64,000 nt of DNA from assembly GCF_021155765.1 (NCBI RefSeq), contig NC_060112.1:11284001-11348000 (forward strand). The letters are read 5' to 3'. The notes under the pieces are model-generated. The model saw only the letters and a program-made list of their open reading frames with translations, was not told the DNA's origin and ran no database searches. The DNA comes from Diprion similis (taxonomy: Eukaryota > Arthropoda > Insecta > Hymenoptera > Diprionidae). Numbering within the stretch: the stretch's first letter is position 1; every line of letters begins with the position of its first letter. Of this stretch, positions 12,800-24,244 are shown one piece after another. A program made the position numbers and the translations under genes.

Positions 12800-14985
12800 G
12801 TCGAAATTTTCGCCAAAAATCCAAAGGGGTTAGCCTTACTTTTTCGCTCATTTTCGGAGCCGGAAATTTTTCGTCTACGAATCGATTTGTATGACCATCT
12901 CTAGAGTAATTCGACCCCCAGAAACTTAGAAAACACATCAAAAAGAGCGTAGGACCAGCAGCAGAGAAATGACGATGAAAATCATGAGTTTTTCGGCTGT
13001 AACTTTTCAGCTATCGCTCGCAGCGTATTGGGACTGCGCTTAATCGATTTCTCTCGCAAAATTACGTCGGAACGGGGCCTCAACGAATTGATTCCAGCAC
13101 TTTTCAGAATCGTCGAAATTTTCGCTAAAAATCCAAAGGGGTTAGCCTTACTTTTTCGCTCATTTTCGGAGCCGGAAATTTTTCGTCTCCGTATCGATTT
13201 GTATGACCATTTCTAGAGTAATTCGACCCCGAGGAACTCAGAAAACACATCAAAAAGAGCGTAGGACCAGCAGCAGAGAAATGACGATGAAAATCATGAG
13301 TTTTTCAGCTGTAACTTTTCAGCTATCGCTCGCAGCGTATTGGGACTGCGCTTAATCGATTCCTCTCGCAAAATTACGTCGGAATAGCGCCTCAACGAAT
13401 TGATTCCAGCACTTTTCAGAATCGTCGAAATTTTCGCCAAAAATCCAAAGGGGTTAGCCTTACTTTTTCGCTCATTTTCGGAGCCAGAAATTATTCGTCT
13501 CCGAATCGATTCGTATGACCATCACTAGAGTAATTCGACCCCCAGGAACTCAAAAAAGACATCAAAAAGAGCGTAGGACCAGCAGCAGAGAAATGACGAT
13601 GAAAATCATGAGTTTTTCAGCTGTAACTTTTCAGCTATCGCTCGCAGCGTATTGGGACTGCGCTTAATCGATTCCTCTCGCAAAATTACGTCGGAATAGC
13701 GCCTCAACGAATTGATTGCAGCACTTTTCAGAATCGTCGAAATTTTCGCCAAAAATCCAAAGGGGTTAGCCTTACTTTTTCGCTCATTTTCGGAGCCAGA
13801 AATTTTTCGTCTCCGAATCGATTCGTATGACCATCACTAGAGTAATTCGACCCCCAGGAACTCAGAAACGACATCAAAAAGAGCGTAGGACCAGCAGCAG
13901 AGAAATGACGATAAAAATCATGAGTTTTTCGGCTGTAACTTTGCAGCTATCGCTCGCAGCGTATTGGGACTGCGCTTAATCGATTCCTCTCGCAAAATTA
14001 CGTCGGAATAGGGCCTCAACGAATTGATTGCAGCACTTTGCAGAATCGTCGAAATTTTCGCCAAAAATCCAAAGGGGTTAGCCTTACTTTTTCGCTCATT
14101 TTCGGAGCCGGAAATTTTTCGTCTACGAATCGATTTGTATGACCATCTCTAGAGTAATTCGACCCCCAGAAACTTAGAAAACACATCAAAAAGAGCGTAG
14201 GACCAGCAGCAGAGAAATGACGATGAAAATCATGAGTTTTTCGGCTGTAACTTTTCAGCTATCGCTCGCAGCGTATTGGGACTGCGCTTAATCGATTCCT
14301 CTCGCAAAATTACGTCGGAAAGGGGCCTCAACGAATTGATTCCAGCACTTTTCAGAATCGTCGAAATTTTCGCTAAAAATCCAAAGGGGTTAGCCTTACT
14401 TTTTCGCTCATTTTCGGAGCCGGAAATTTTTCGTCTCCGTATCGATTTGTATGACCATTTCTAGAGTAATTCGACCCCGAGGAACTCAGAAAACACATCA
14501 AAAAGAGCGTAGGACCAGCAGCAGAGAAATGACGATGAAAATCATGAGTTTTTCAGCTGTAACTCTTCAGCTATCGCTCGCAGCGTATTGGGACTGCGCT
14601 TAATCGATTCCTCTCGCAAAATTACGTCGGAATAGCGCCTCAACGAATTGATTCCAGCACTTTTCAGAATCGTCGAAATTTTCGCCAAAAATCCAAAGGG
14701 GTTAGCCTTACTTTTTCGCTCATTTTCGGAGCCAGAAATTTTTCGTCTCCGAATCGATTCGTATGACCATCACTAGAGTAATTCGACCCCCAGGAACTCA
14801 AAAAAGACATCAAAAAGAGCGTAGGACCAGCAGCAGAGAAATGACGATGAAAATCATGAGTTTTTCAGCTGTAACTTTTCAGCTATCGCTCGCAGCGTAT
14901 TGGGACTGCGCTTAATCGATTCCTCTCGCAAAATTACGTCGGAATAGCGCCTCAACGAATTGATTGCAGCACTTTTCAGAATCGT
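12800..14985. repeat. 4-monomer (1,248 bp) higher-order periodicity
   Basis: Monomers starting at 13,028 and 14,276 share the otherwise rare cgctaaaaat variant and the g-rich replacement of the usual aatagggcc (aacggggcc against aaaggggcc). Flanking monomers match in the same order at +1,248 over roughly 940 bp. After about 14,985 the match is lost. An older 4-monomer relation is also visible near 2,894 and 4,141 (ccgaatcaatttgtatg), offset 1,247 because of the 1-bp deletion monomer. Confidence 0.75.
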
Positions 14986-15559
14986 CGAAAATTTCGCCAA
15001 AAATCCGAAGGGGTTAGCCTTACTTTTTCGCTCATTTTCGGAGCCAGAAATTTTTCGTCTCCGAATCGATTCGTATGACCATCTCTAGAGTAATTCGACC
15101 CCCAGGAACTTAGAAAAGACATCAAAAAGAGCGTAAGACCAGCAGCAGAGAAATGACGATGAAAATCATGAGTTTTTCGGCTGTAACTTTTCAGCTATCG
15201 CTCGCAGCGTATTGGGACTGCGCTTAATCGATTCCTCTCGCAAAATTACGTCGGAATAGGGCCTCAACGAATTGATTGCAGCACTTTTCAGAATCGTCGA
15301 AATTTTCGCCAAAAATCCAAAGGGGTTAGCCTTACTTTTTCGCTCATTTTCGGAGCCGGAAATTTTTCGTCTCCGTATCGATTTGTATGACCATCTTTAG
15401 AGTAATTCGACCCCGAGGAACTCAGAAAACACATCAAAAAGAGCGTAGGACCAGCAGCAGAGAAATGACGATGAAAATCATGAGTTTTTCGGCTGTAACT
15501 TTTCAGCTATCGCTCGCAGCGTATTGGGACTGCGCCCAATCGATTTCTCCCGCAAAATT

Positions 15560-15750
15560 ACGTAGATATGGTGCGTCAAAAAGTAGCCTTTAGCACCCTT
15601 CAAAATCGACGAAATTTGCTACGAAAAATTCAACCTTTTTTTTTCTGCGATTTTCGAGTCTGAAACTTTTCGTCCTCAAGTCGATTCGAATGATTCTATC
15701 TCTTAATTAACTGGACGTCATTTATACCAGAAAAGGCATCCAAATCCTTG
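15560..15750. repeat. Diverged boundary monomer closing the satellite array
   Basis: After gcaaaattacgt the sequence stops matching the consensus closely but can still be aligned along the monomer in the right order: cttcaaaatcgacgaaattt for the cttttcagaatcgtcgaaatt segment, gattttcgagtctgaaactt for the cggagccggaaatt segment, then cgtcctcaagtcgattcgaatgat and ccagaaaaggcatc. By eye identity is near 65-75 percent, against more than 90 percent inside the array. Past about 15,750 no monomer similarity is visible. Confidence 0.85.
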
Positions 15751-16178
15751 TTGAAAATACAGCCGACAGAAGAAAAGCCATACATTTTCATGCATTCATT
15801 TATTACAATTAAGGTTACATCAAATGGTAATAATGTAACATCGACATATCGTTTTCTGGAAATGTTCATCGTACCTTCACACAGGCCGTTACTTAATCAA
15901 TACGTAAAAACTACAATAACAACCTTTTGTATACCCATACTATACTTTCGGTAATGTTCATACATTGCACTATGTCTCTCTTGCATAAGCTTTCGATATA
16001 TTTCCCAACGTTAGATCATTCTCTCGCGTATACTTTTGTCGTTTTGAAATATTTTACTACAAATTAAGAATATTCATCAAAAGGAAAATAAACCATGTAT
16101 AAATGAGTCAGCAATTTTTTTACCCGAGACTATGGAAAACCCGGTCGTCCCCCGGAAACCCCAGATAGTCGTCTAGTC

Positions 16179-16206
16179 CGCACTGCGCGCGCGCACTGCG
16201 CACGTC
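16179..16206. promoter_or_regulatory. CpG-rich NRF-1/Ewg-like promoter element upstream of TIM14
   Basis: A cluster of alternating CG/TGCGCA steps (tgcgcgcgcgca at 16,184-16,195 followed by ctgcgcacg) stands out in AT-rich surroundings about 190 bp before the TIM14 start codon. The NRF-1 consensus (insect homologue Ewg) is a YGCGCAYGCGCR palindrome, and NRF-1 is a known regulator of nuclear genes for mitochondrial proteins. The match is close but not perfect, so function is inferred. Confidence 0.5.
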
Positions 16207-16384
16207 GTTGCTATATTCTAACCTTTAAATTTAGTCGATCACCTGAGTTTATGTCAGGTTTGTTTCATATATCGCATTTATTGCAGACGCAAATCACCTA
16301 CTATTATTTGCACATGCAAAACAGAATTTTTCCTAATCATTTCGTATTTTGTCATACCCGAGATAAATATCAGGATTTCGAAAA

Positions 16385-17297
16385 ATGGTGAGTAAAGCAG
16401 AAATCATTTCCTAAATATAAAATTGTCCTCGTATTTTGAACTCGTAGAAACGACATATTTTTCTTTTTATTTGTATTGCGACTGATGTCATGATACCTGA
16501 ATATTCCGACACCAATTCTATCAGAGCGTGGGCTAGATTTTCGAATATTTACCCGTCGTATGCATTGTATTAATTTTGCCTATTGCAAAAATGTTTTCAA
16601 TTCGTTCTGCATATTTAAAAGAAATCATCTATTTCAATTTCGTTATTTCCATCTAAACAAATTTTTACATTCTATTAACGTAAACTAGTCTTAGGTTTAA
16701 GGCGACTGTACATTATATTGTAACTGAAAGTAATATAATTAATTTCAGACTTCTGTAGTGATAGTTGCGGGACTAGGGTTGGCTGCTGTTGGTTTTGCTG
16801 GACGTTATATTGCCCGAACCATGCCAACGCTGTCCCAGAAAATGGCTGAGGCAGTCAAGGGCATGCCCAAACTGGACGCACAGGTAAAAATGTATTCATA
16901 TATGTTATATAGCATATGATGAAAAATTAAACCTGAGGGTTTAAAGATTGAATTTTGAGTATTGACGATACTACTTGATGTGGCCCAAATGATTCTCTTC
17001 AATTTATTTAGCATTTTTGAAATTACGTGTACACAGAGGTGTGATGTATCTAGATTTTCATTCCGGTCCATGTTTATTTTTCAGTCACTTGCAAGCAGTC
17101 GGTATTACAAAGGTGGATTTGAACCTAAAATGACAAAAAGAGAAGCCAGCCTTATCTTAGGAGTATCACCGACCGCCAGCAAGCCCAAAATCAAAGAACA
17201 CTTTATGAAAGTTATGTCCGCCAATCATCCAGATCGAGGTGGTTCTCCGTATTTAGCTGCTAAAATCAATGAAGCCAAAGATCTACTTGAAAAATAG
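16385..17297 (+). CDS. Tim14: Mitochondrial import inner membrane translocase subunit TIM14 (DNAJC19/Pam18), complete
   Basis: J-domain co-chaperone of the import motor (PAM). It is anchored in the inner membrane and stimulates mtHsp70 at the TIM23 channel. Coding exons are 16,385-16,387 (ATG only, then gtgagt), 16,749-16,883 and 17,085-17,297, with phase-0 introns and normal GT-AG sites. The product is 116 aa, the same length as human DNAJC19. Residues about 3-21 form the single membrane segment ([20 protein letters not shown]). [16 protein letters not shown] block (53-67) precedes the J domain, which keeps the essential HPD motif at 94-96 (NHPDRGGS), and the C-terminal [10 protein letters not shown] is family-typical. 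The first exon is unusual in contributing only the initiator Met, but the frame closes exactly and exon 2 has no better start. The gene lies about 640 bp from the satellite edge and is convergent with the GRTP1-like gene. Confidence 0.96.
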
Positions 17298-17421
17298 TAT
17301 TTTCAGTTAAATAGCTATTAGTATTCTAATCAATTTCAAATAGTATTACTCAGTGGAAACGAAATTTGAGCATGCTATTTTAAATTAATTTGCGCATTAT
17401 GTATAGATCAATTTAAATAGG

Positions 17422-17427
17422 AATAAA
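17422..17427 (+). terminator. Polyadenylation signal of TIM14
   Basis: An AATAAA hexamer sits 125 bp after the TIM14 stop codon in AT-rich sequence. It is the first canonical signal downstream. The cleavage site is inferred. Confidence 0.55.
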
Positions 17428-19240
17428 TAATTATTTTTTGGACATTAAAGAGCATTTCTTACTTCCCAACCATATCAGGGGTTTTGAAAACTTCGTCGAA
17501 TTATGTGCAATAGTAGTATTTACAAATAAGGCTACTGCATGTAGCGATTTTCGTTTATGTTCAGATTTTATTCGTCGATTTATCCCAGCCATAGCTGTTC
17601 GGCAATTTGTGCTAACTTTTCAATATTATGGAACCTGTAAACAATAACAATCATTCTCGTTGGAATTATAGAATATTGTTCAGGGATTTTTATTACAAAA
17701 AAAATCAAGCTTTGGTTGGACAGAAATTATGAAAAAATGACATTGCAGTAGAAATAAGTTTGCTAATTGATAGAGCACCTTATTTTTTGCATTGAAATAC
17801 TTCAAATGTACAGTATTTGAACGAAATAATAAAATTATTTCAAAGTAAATGAAGTACACAGAATAGTAAATCTCACCTGTCGATGCCATCCATACAGTTT
17901 GAATCATTGTTTGTGAATTGTTTAATTGGGTATATACAGGATTTTTGCTCCAGGTTTAACTCCCCAATGAGGCCCCATTCAGTGTATTGAGAAAAAAGAA
18001 ACGTTTACTATCCGAATAAGTGCCAAATCTTGGAATTCATGCTGTTCTACATGATATAATTTAATTATTTTACTTTATGTTCTAATTGCACCATTGTGCA
18101 ACATCTTTAGGATAGTAATTACTAGTTAATAAAAATAAAATTGAAACGTTTAAGTAATATTTATCACTTAATAGAGTTGATTGTCGGGATGAATTTTGTA
18201 TCACTACATTTTACTCAAGATGAGGTGCTTTAGTCAAAGAGGTAATTACACTTTAAATATTCGTAGTGAGATTAAATAAATTACTATGCTCAACCTGAAA
18301 ATTGGTTAAAAACTAAGTTCAAGCTTAGCGTGGTGAAGAAGAAATAATAATTTATTTGTTCTTAATAACTTAAAATGCCGTGCAAATTTTGATTAAAATA
18401 AATATAATTAGGAAGATCACACACATTTTCACAATGCTTTTTAATGTCAATTATTCAAAGTTTATCTGCTATTAACGCGAAATAGATTTTGCAGAACACA
18501 ATGATAACATTGTACGTACGTATACTAAATACCTATCTCCGGTTTGCTACTCTGCAAATTTTCAATGCATTCAAATAAAACGTGTACCTATGTGAAAGAA
18601 AAGAGGATATAGTGTTAGTTTGAAGATCCTAGCTTATTCTTACGAAATTCAACACTCTAAACTAGATGAGATTTAATAATATGCACAATAATACATCTAT
18701 TAAAGAATAACTGATCACAAATCAGAAATGAGCAACAGATTCCTAAGGTTTAATACAGATCTAACGTAGAGAAATATTGCTCTGTACTTAAGGCAAAATT
18801 TTAGCCTCATAAAATTGTACAAAGCTTCATTCGCTATAATAAAATAATACACAACACTCATAGTGTCTGATGTCATCGATCTCAATAGATTATTTGTTCT
18901 TTTTTTAATTCATAAATCATAATATGCTCATTCTAGGTGAAAACGACAGCAATATAATCAATAGATTTTAGGCCATTTACACCGTTCCATGTAGAGAAGA
19001 AATAACTGTTGGGATAATATTTGAATTACCAATGGTGACAGAAGTATTGAATCAGCGTAGAATGATGAGCACTAGTAATACAGCTAGCTAAATTTGTATG
19101 ACTACGTCAAGATGTTGGGTAAATGATTCAAGTACAAAATTAATAGTTGTTACGTCTCGGCATGATCATAATTAAAAAATCCATACTCTGGTACCATTCT
19201 GACTAGAATGAAAGCCGTGTAAAAATTGTCTCAGTTTGTA
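17428..19240. other. Convergent intergenic region (3' UTRs of TIM14 and GRTP1-like gene)
   Basis: About 1.8 kb of AT-rich sequence lies between two convergent genes. It holds no open frame with a recognisable protein, no RNA gene and no tandem repeat. It presumably contains the 3' UTR of the GRTP1-like gene on the minus strand. I see nothing else in it. Confidence 0.6.
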
Positions 19241-22200
19241 CTACCGCACAGTTTTTGTTTGCTTCTCTTCCGCTCGCTGTTGGGCCACTTTTGTTCGTAA
19301 TTTTTCTATGGTACTGGCAGACAGCGATCCAGGTACTTTGAAAATACTCTGAAAGATGCAAAGTGAAAGCAAAAATGTTACTATGAGAAGTGAGGTTTTT
19401 AGGCATCAATATTTCTAGAAAAAGCCAATGATATGATGAACTGCTTAGTATTTGCATTAATTTTCTTGGAAAGATAGACAGAAGAAAGGAAAAAGAGGAA
19501 GGGATGACATATCTGAGAGCTCATAGTGAAATTGTAATAAAATGAATGTCGTATACCTGCATAAAATCATGGCATCGAATAACGATGCTATCTTTTGTTA
19601 TTTCTTTAAAACACTCGGCTAATGTGGTAAAATCCTGACAAGACAGCAAATTTTCTCGATTTCTTTTAATCAGTGTCAGTGCTACTCGAAATATTATTTT
19701 ACTACCTTCATAAAACAGACAATCCCATATTCTCAAGGTTGTCTGAAAAATGAATAAAAAAATGTTTCTGATTTTTCTTTTTAAAGTTAACAACGGTTTA
19801 CATGCTATACTATTTTTCAGTTTAATTTGTAGCTTGAGCCTGGTAGGCAAAAAGTGAGGACCAACTCTGAATAACAGCAGGTTGGGAGCCACTGTTTGTA
19901 ATAGCAATCACACTAATGTAATCCAAATAAATTAAATATACTGACCTCAATAGGCAGAACCTCTGCGAACAAACAGATAAACCACTTAGTTGTTATTACT
20001 GCCCAAGGTAACCCCAAGTTAGTCACATGTTGATGTACATCCGGCATTTTTATCCTAGAAAATGATGAACTAATTATCAATATTAAGGGATTTAAAATGA
20101 TGATAAACAGTTAATTTTATCATTTAGTTGATTGAAAATTATTAGGAAGAGTATAATGAAGTATATATATAGAGTATATTCGAGTATAATGAAGATCAGA
20201 GTTTCTAGGAATTTCGTGCGTCATATGAAAATGATCGTATTTTTTGCTGCTTATTATTCAATTACGGATTTAAGCGCAACATCTAACAGCAAAATTTGTT
20301 CAGCAAAGCACATAGTGTAAAGTAAGATTTTGAATGAAACATATTAAGAAATGATTGTACCTTACTAGCTCTGACAGAACATCAATGTCTGTTAGGAGAC
20401 CATCCATTGTAGGGGTGTAATACTCTGGTAATATTTTTTCTATTAATATTTTCAGTAACCAAAATGCTGTTTCTTCACTTTTTGTTACTAACAAAAGTAA
20501 TCCTGCTATGTAATTCAAACCCTAACGAAAATTGCATTTTTATATAACACGTAATCACCTTGGTAGATTATCTTACAACTCTTATTACCCAATATGTTTT
20601 AAATTAGCTTAACTCTATCAATTACTATATCTAGGTCATACATGCACGAACAGTTCTTACAATTACTGAATCAGACATTGACTTTGATTATTGAACCTCT
20701 TTTTTGAGTATCAAAGATTCGTCATCACAAAACAATATTTTTCTTTCAAGACTAAAGCAAGAAAATCAACATACCATCTTCTGAATTATAATCATTAAAT
20801 ACATTTAGTCAGCAGTGATTCTTTTCAAAGTAATGAAGCCTGGGAAGAATAATTAGCATTTACTTGTACTAACTTGACAATATCCAACTCTTTTGTTCTG
20901 ATGCGCAAAAGCTAGTAAAACATTGTAGAGTTGATGCTGTTGGTTTTCGATATTGTTGTAAAATATGTTGTCAGGAAATGTACGAGGTAGATCAGTCTTT
21001 ATAATCTCTGCGACATCACGGCTGTGATGTCCGTCCAATAATCTCTGATATAAATCTGGAGATGCATTTTTCAATTCTTCAGCACCGCTGACAGTCAACC
21101 ATACCTTTGCAAGAAGAAAACGAATAAAACAAATAAATAAAAGTTGTTCGATCAATCAGTTTCTTCCCGACAATTTCCATGTAATATTTTTCATGTTTAC
21201 ATGTTACAATCGTTGAAATATTTACATTGTATTACAGAACACTTGTGTGATTTTGATTGTTGGGAGGATTTTTTCCATGACTTGAATAGTTACATATTTG
21301 TAATGAATGAACATTAATGATTTGATCAAGTTTTTTCTTTGGATATAATCTTAAGCTGTGCATTATATACAGGTAGATATTATTCTTCCGCGCTCTCTCT
21401 TTGTGATTTGTTCAACCGTGACGCAATGTTTACACAGTGAGTAATAACGATTGCCAAGAGTTCAATTTACTGATAATCCCAATTAATCTTTGAATCTTTT
21501 CTAATGAATCATGGATAACGAAGGAGAATAACACACGGCATACTTGAAGACTTTATTTCGTCTTCTTGAAAAAAAATTTTATCCATTTAAATTAAAAAGC
21601 TTCAGATAGTTTGATGGTCTGAAAAATATGATTATGAAAAACATGACTGAAATGTGACTGAAATGTGAACTTAGTATGATAATTGGTCTCTGAATAATAA
21701 ACCATTGAAAGATATATTTTAACAAAACTGGTATTAGTAAACTGAAAATGCACTCCTTGCAAGGATCAGAGATTCTATCATCATATTTGGATAGAAGTCT
21801 GGAATATTTAAAAATTAACGATAATGTAATGTTTAAAAAATTCAAACTGTTGTGAAATTTAGAAATTTTCCAATTGTTTCATGATTTTGTACCAAACTTC
21901 AAACTCGTCTGTCGAATATTTTTATTTATACTTATGGCTTTGCTCAATTTTATAGTTGCCTTATACAAGTTGATAAGAATCAACCGTGGCCACAGAATTA
22001 TTCATTTATATCCAGTGGGTTGTAAGAAATGTATAACATCGCTCAAAATAGAATATGACACAATAATTAGAGGAAAATAAACACTGTAAGATGTGTTGCT
22101 CAGATAAATCACTGGTAGTACGTAATGTGGTGAAATAAATTGAAACGAGAAAACTCACCATGCCCCGATGAACCCCTGGAATTCCCTTTCGAACATATCG

Positions 22201-22672
22201 TTTAACTGTGACACTTCGTTGAAGAGATTTTCCTTCGCCTATGATGTCTGCCCATTTTTTAGCCCTTTTAGCCAAGACTTTCAGATATTCGGACATAAAT
22301 TCCTCGTAAGTTTGGTAATCGAAGTTCTGCGGCCGCTCGAATCCATACTCGTCGACATTGCTGATATGCAGATGAAAAGTAAAGAACAGGTGAATAGATT
22401 GGAAAAAATCACACGACGCTCCTCTTCACATAATAATCGAGAACGTGGTTTTGACGTTTTTGACAGTGCCGCGCAACGAAGTAGTGGGGTATGAACGAAC
22501 ATAACCCCTCGAACACAACAATAAAGGTGGTTAAACGGGCTTTACTCAACAATATCACATCATTACTGCGGTGGATAATAAGCACAATTATTTTTCGAAT
22601 CACGAGTAATGTTTTATTACGTGTAACAGTTCTGTGATCGAGTGGAGTTTACCTGAAACACGAGCTGGCCAT
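19241..22672 (-). CDS. GRTP1: GRTP1/TBC1D6-like TBC-domain Rab GTPase-activating protein, complete
   Basis: Seven coding exons on the minus strand: 22,653-22,672, 22,159-22,360, 20,874-21,104, 20,361-20,521, 19,946-20,054, 19,557-19,742 and 19,241-19,348. All junctions are GT-AG and in phase, giving 338 aa (human GRTP1 is about 336). The 20-nt first exon encodes MASSCF and two bases of the next codon. That ATG is the only frame of the three that joins the exon-2 acceptor correctly. DEYGFERPQNFD is the family N-terminal signature, and VKRYVRKGIPGVHRGM then VWLTVSGAE opens the TBC domain. Both catalytic fingers are present: the arginine finger in IKTDLPRTFPDN (R115) and the glutamine finger in VGYCQ (Q151). 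LRIWDCLFYEGSKIIFRVAL is the conserved core near the C-terminus. TBC proteins accelerate GTP hydrolysis on Rab proteins in membrane traffic; the particular Rab is unknown. Confidence 0.95.
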
Positions 22673-24244
22673 TCCAGTGTGGAGTGGACGGTGCCATTTA
22701 CAATTTTCGTAGTATACATGGTATACAATTACACGCTACCTTGCTAAGAATAATAACAATGATAATAATCGTTTCACACGCTCTAGTGCGAGGTGAAAAT
22801 CTGCACTTTCGACACGTCTCGATATCTCGCTAAGCATTAAATTTGTAGCGGTAAAAGACACGAAGCATAAAAAAAAAAACGACGGACAATAAATAGTAAT
22901 AGTAAATAGATGAATAAAAATCTATACGTACTTATACTAGGCAATGAAGTCTAGAATATTCGGAAAAAATCAAATAGGTATTTGAGACGAGTATTTACGT
23001 CGTTTCTTTATTCTAAAAAGATATCGGAGATGATCCTATTTATTACATTTTTATTTATATTTTCTATGGAAGACTGTATATATATATATTTGACAAGTAG
23101 TTAGATTTAAATCAATGTGCTGTAAAGTTCAGGGTTCATTTATCATTTAGGAAAAATATTTTTTAATAGTCTGCCGAATTCTAGTACTCGCTAAAGCAAA
23201 ACCCCCCTAAAGTCAGGAAAATTTTTAAATATATTCGGATAAAGAACTGACGTATTTGATGTCAGAACCTCGATAGATTTATAACGAAAACACATTGCAT
23301 TTTTAAATATATTGTTGAAACCTTAGTACGCCGATTTTATTAATTAGGAACGAAAACGATAGTTTTGATGACAATAGTGATAGTAATAATAATAATAAAA
23401 ATAATAATAAAAATAATTGTTACAGTAAAATGTTTCCTAATCCATACTAGATTAAAAATTAGGTCCAGTAAGTACTTGATAGTGAATTTGTGTCCCTTAC
23501 TTTTTTTGTAGAGTAAACATTACATATGAAAAATTCGATCACTACGAATATAAGTTTACATGATAATAGGTAAGTACATTCCTGTGTAGATGAAATGTAT
23601 CCCCATAGAAAAATTAAAACTCAATTACTTCATCTTAGGTCAGGTCAGACAAAATCAATAATGTAGGTAAAATAACACATTTTGGAATTACTCAAAATTT
23701 TAGACTCTAATTGAATATTTTTTATAATTATGCTAACTGTAATCATGACTGTGATGAATAACCAATTTAAAATTTCATGTTCCAGTTGTAGAATTCTATC
23801 ATGTTTGCAATTCGATATTTATGTAAAAATATTTAATAAAATAATAAATTGGCATATGCTAAAACGCATTTTTCATGGATGTTTTATATTTTATATTATA
23901 GTATCGCAGTTAGAAAGTAGAAAATTACATGAACTCCTTGTCGAGTGTGACTACGAAGTGTATCGAAGGTAGTAAAATAAATTGATTCCATTCATCTATC
24001 TATTCCGATATAAAAAAATCCAACGTTACATACAGAAATATTTGCAGGCAACAAAGACGTGCTAAAAGTTCTATCATCTGAACACAGTCATTCATGATAA
24101 GATCCAACAAAGATCTTTCTCTACGCAATTTTTTCAAATTGTTCGCACTACTTTCGACGTTGCATTAAGTCAACGGTAAAAAATAATTGGCAGGCAGTTT
24201 TAGGTAAATATTAATAATTGGTATTTTGTTAAGGCACTGGGTCG
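22673..24244. other. Intergenic region between GRTP1-like and CEP295-like genes
   Basis: About 1.6 kb of AT-rich sequence with short A/T simple stretches (for example an aataataataa-type tract near 23,385-23,416). It should hold the GRTP1-like promoter and 5' UTR at its left end and the CEP295-like 3' UTR at its right end. A minus-strand AATAAA (plus-strand tttatt) occurs at 23,336-23,341. No recognisable gene is present; an 80-residue open frame at 23,730-23,972 (plus) looks like chance. Confidence 0.55.

Larger units (their letters stand above)
1..15559. repeat. 312-bp satellite DNA array (about 50 monomers, higher-order structure)
   Basis: The same block recurs head-to-tail with a period of 312 bp. 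For example, the segment starting ttcagaatcgtcgaaa lies at 1, 313 and 625, and so on to about 15.5 kb, giving about 49.9 copies with no unrelated insert. Monomers differ by scattered substitutions. Two monomers (near 2,374 and 3,309) share a 1-bp deletion in aaaatcatgag, so spacings across them are 1,247 rather than 1,248. The array starts mid-monomer, so it continues left of the window. Because 312 is divisible by three, many 60-110 residue open frames occur on both strands. They are interrupted by stops in most monomers and I treat them as non-genic. Monomer length is about twice a nucleosomal repeat, which is common for satellites. Location (pericentromeric, subtelomeric or interstitial) cannot be told from sequence. 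Confidence 0.98.

Noticed and set aside
1..15559. CRISPR-like or other array of short repeats and spacers
   Set aside because: Repeats are 312 bp, contiguous and without unique spacers, in a eukaryotic genome; this is satellite DNA.
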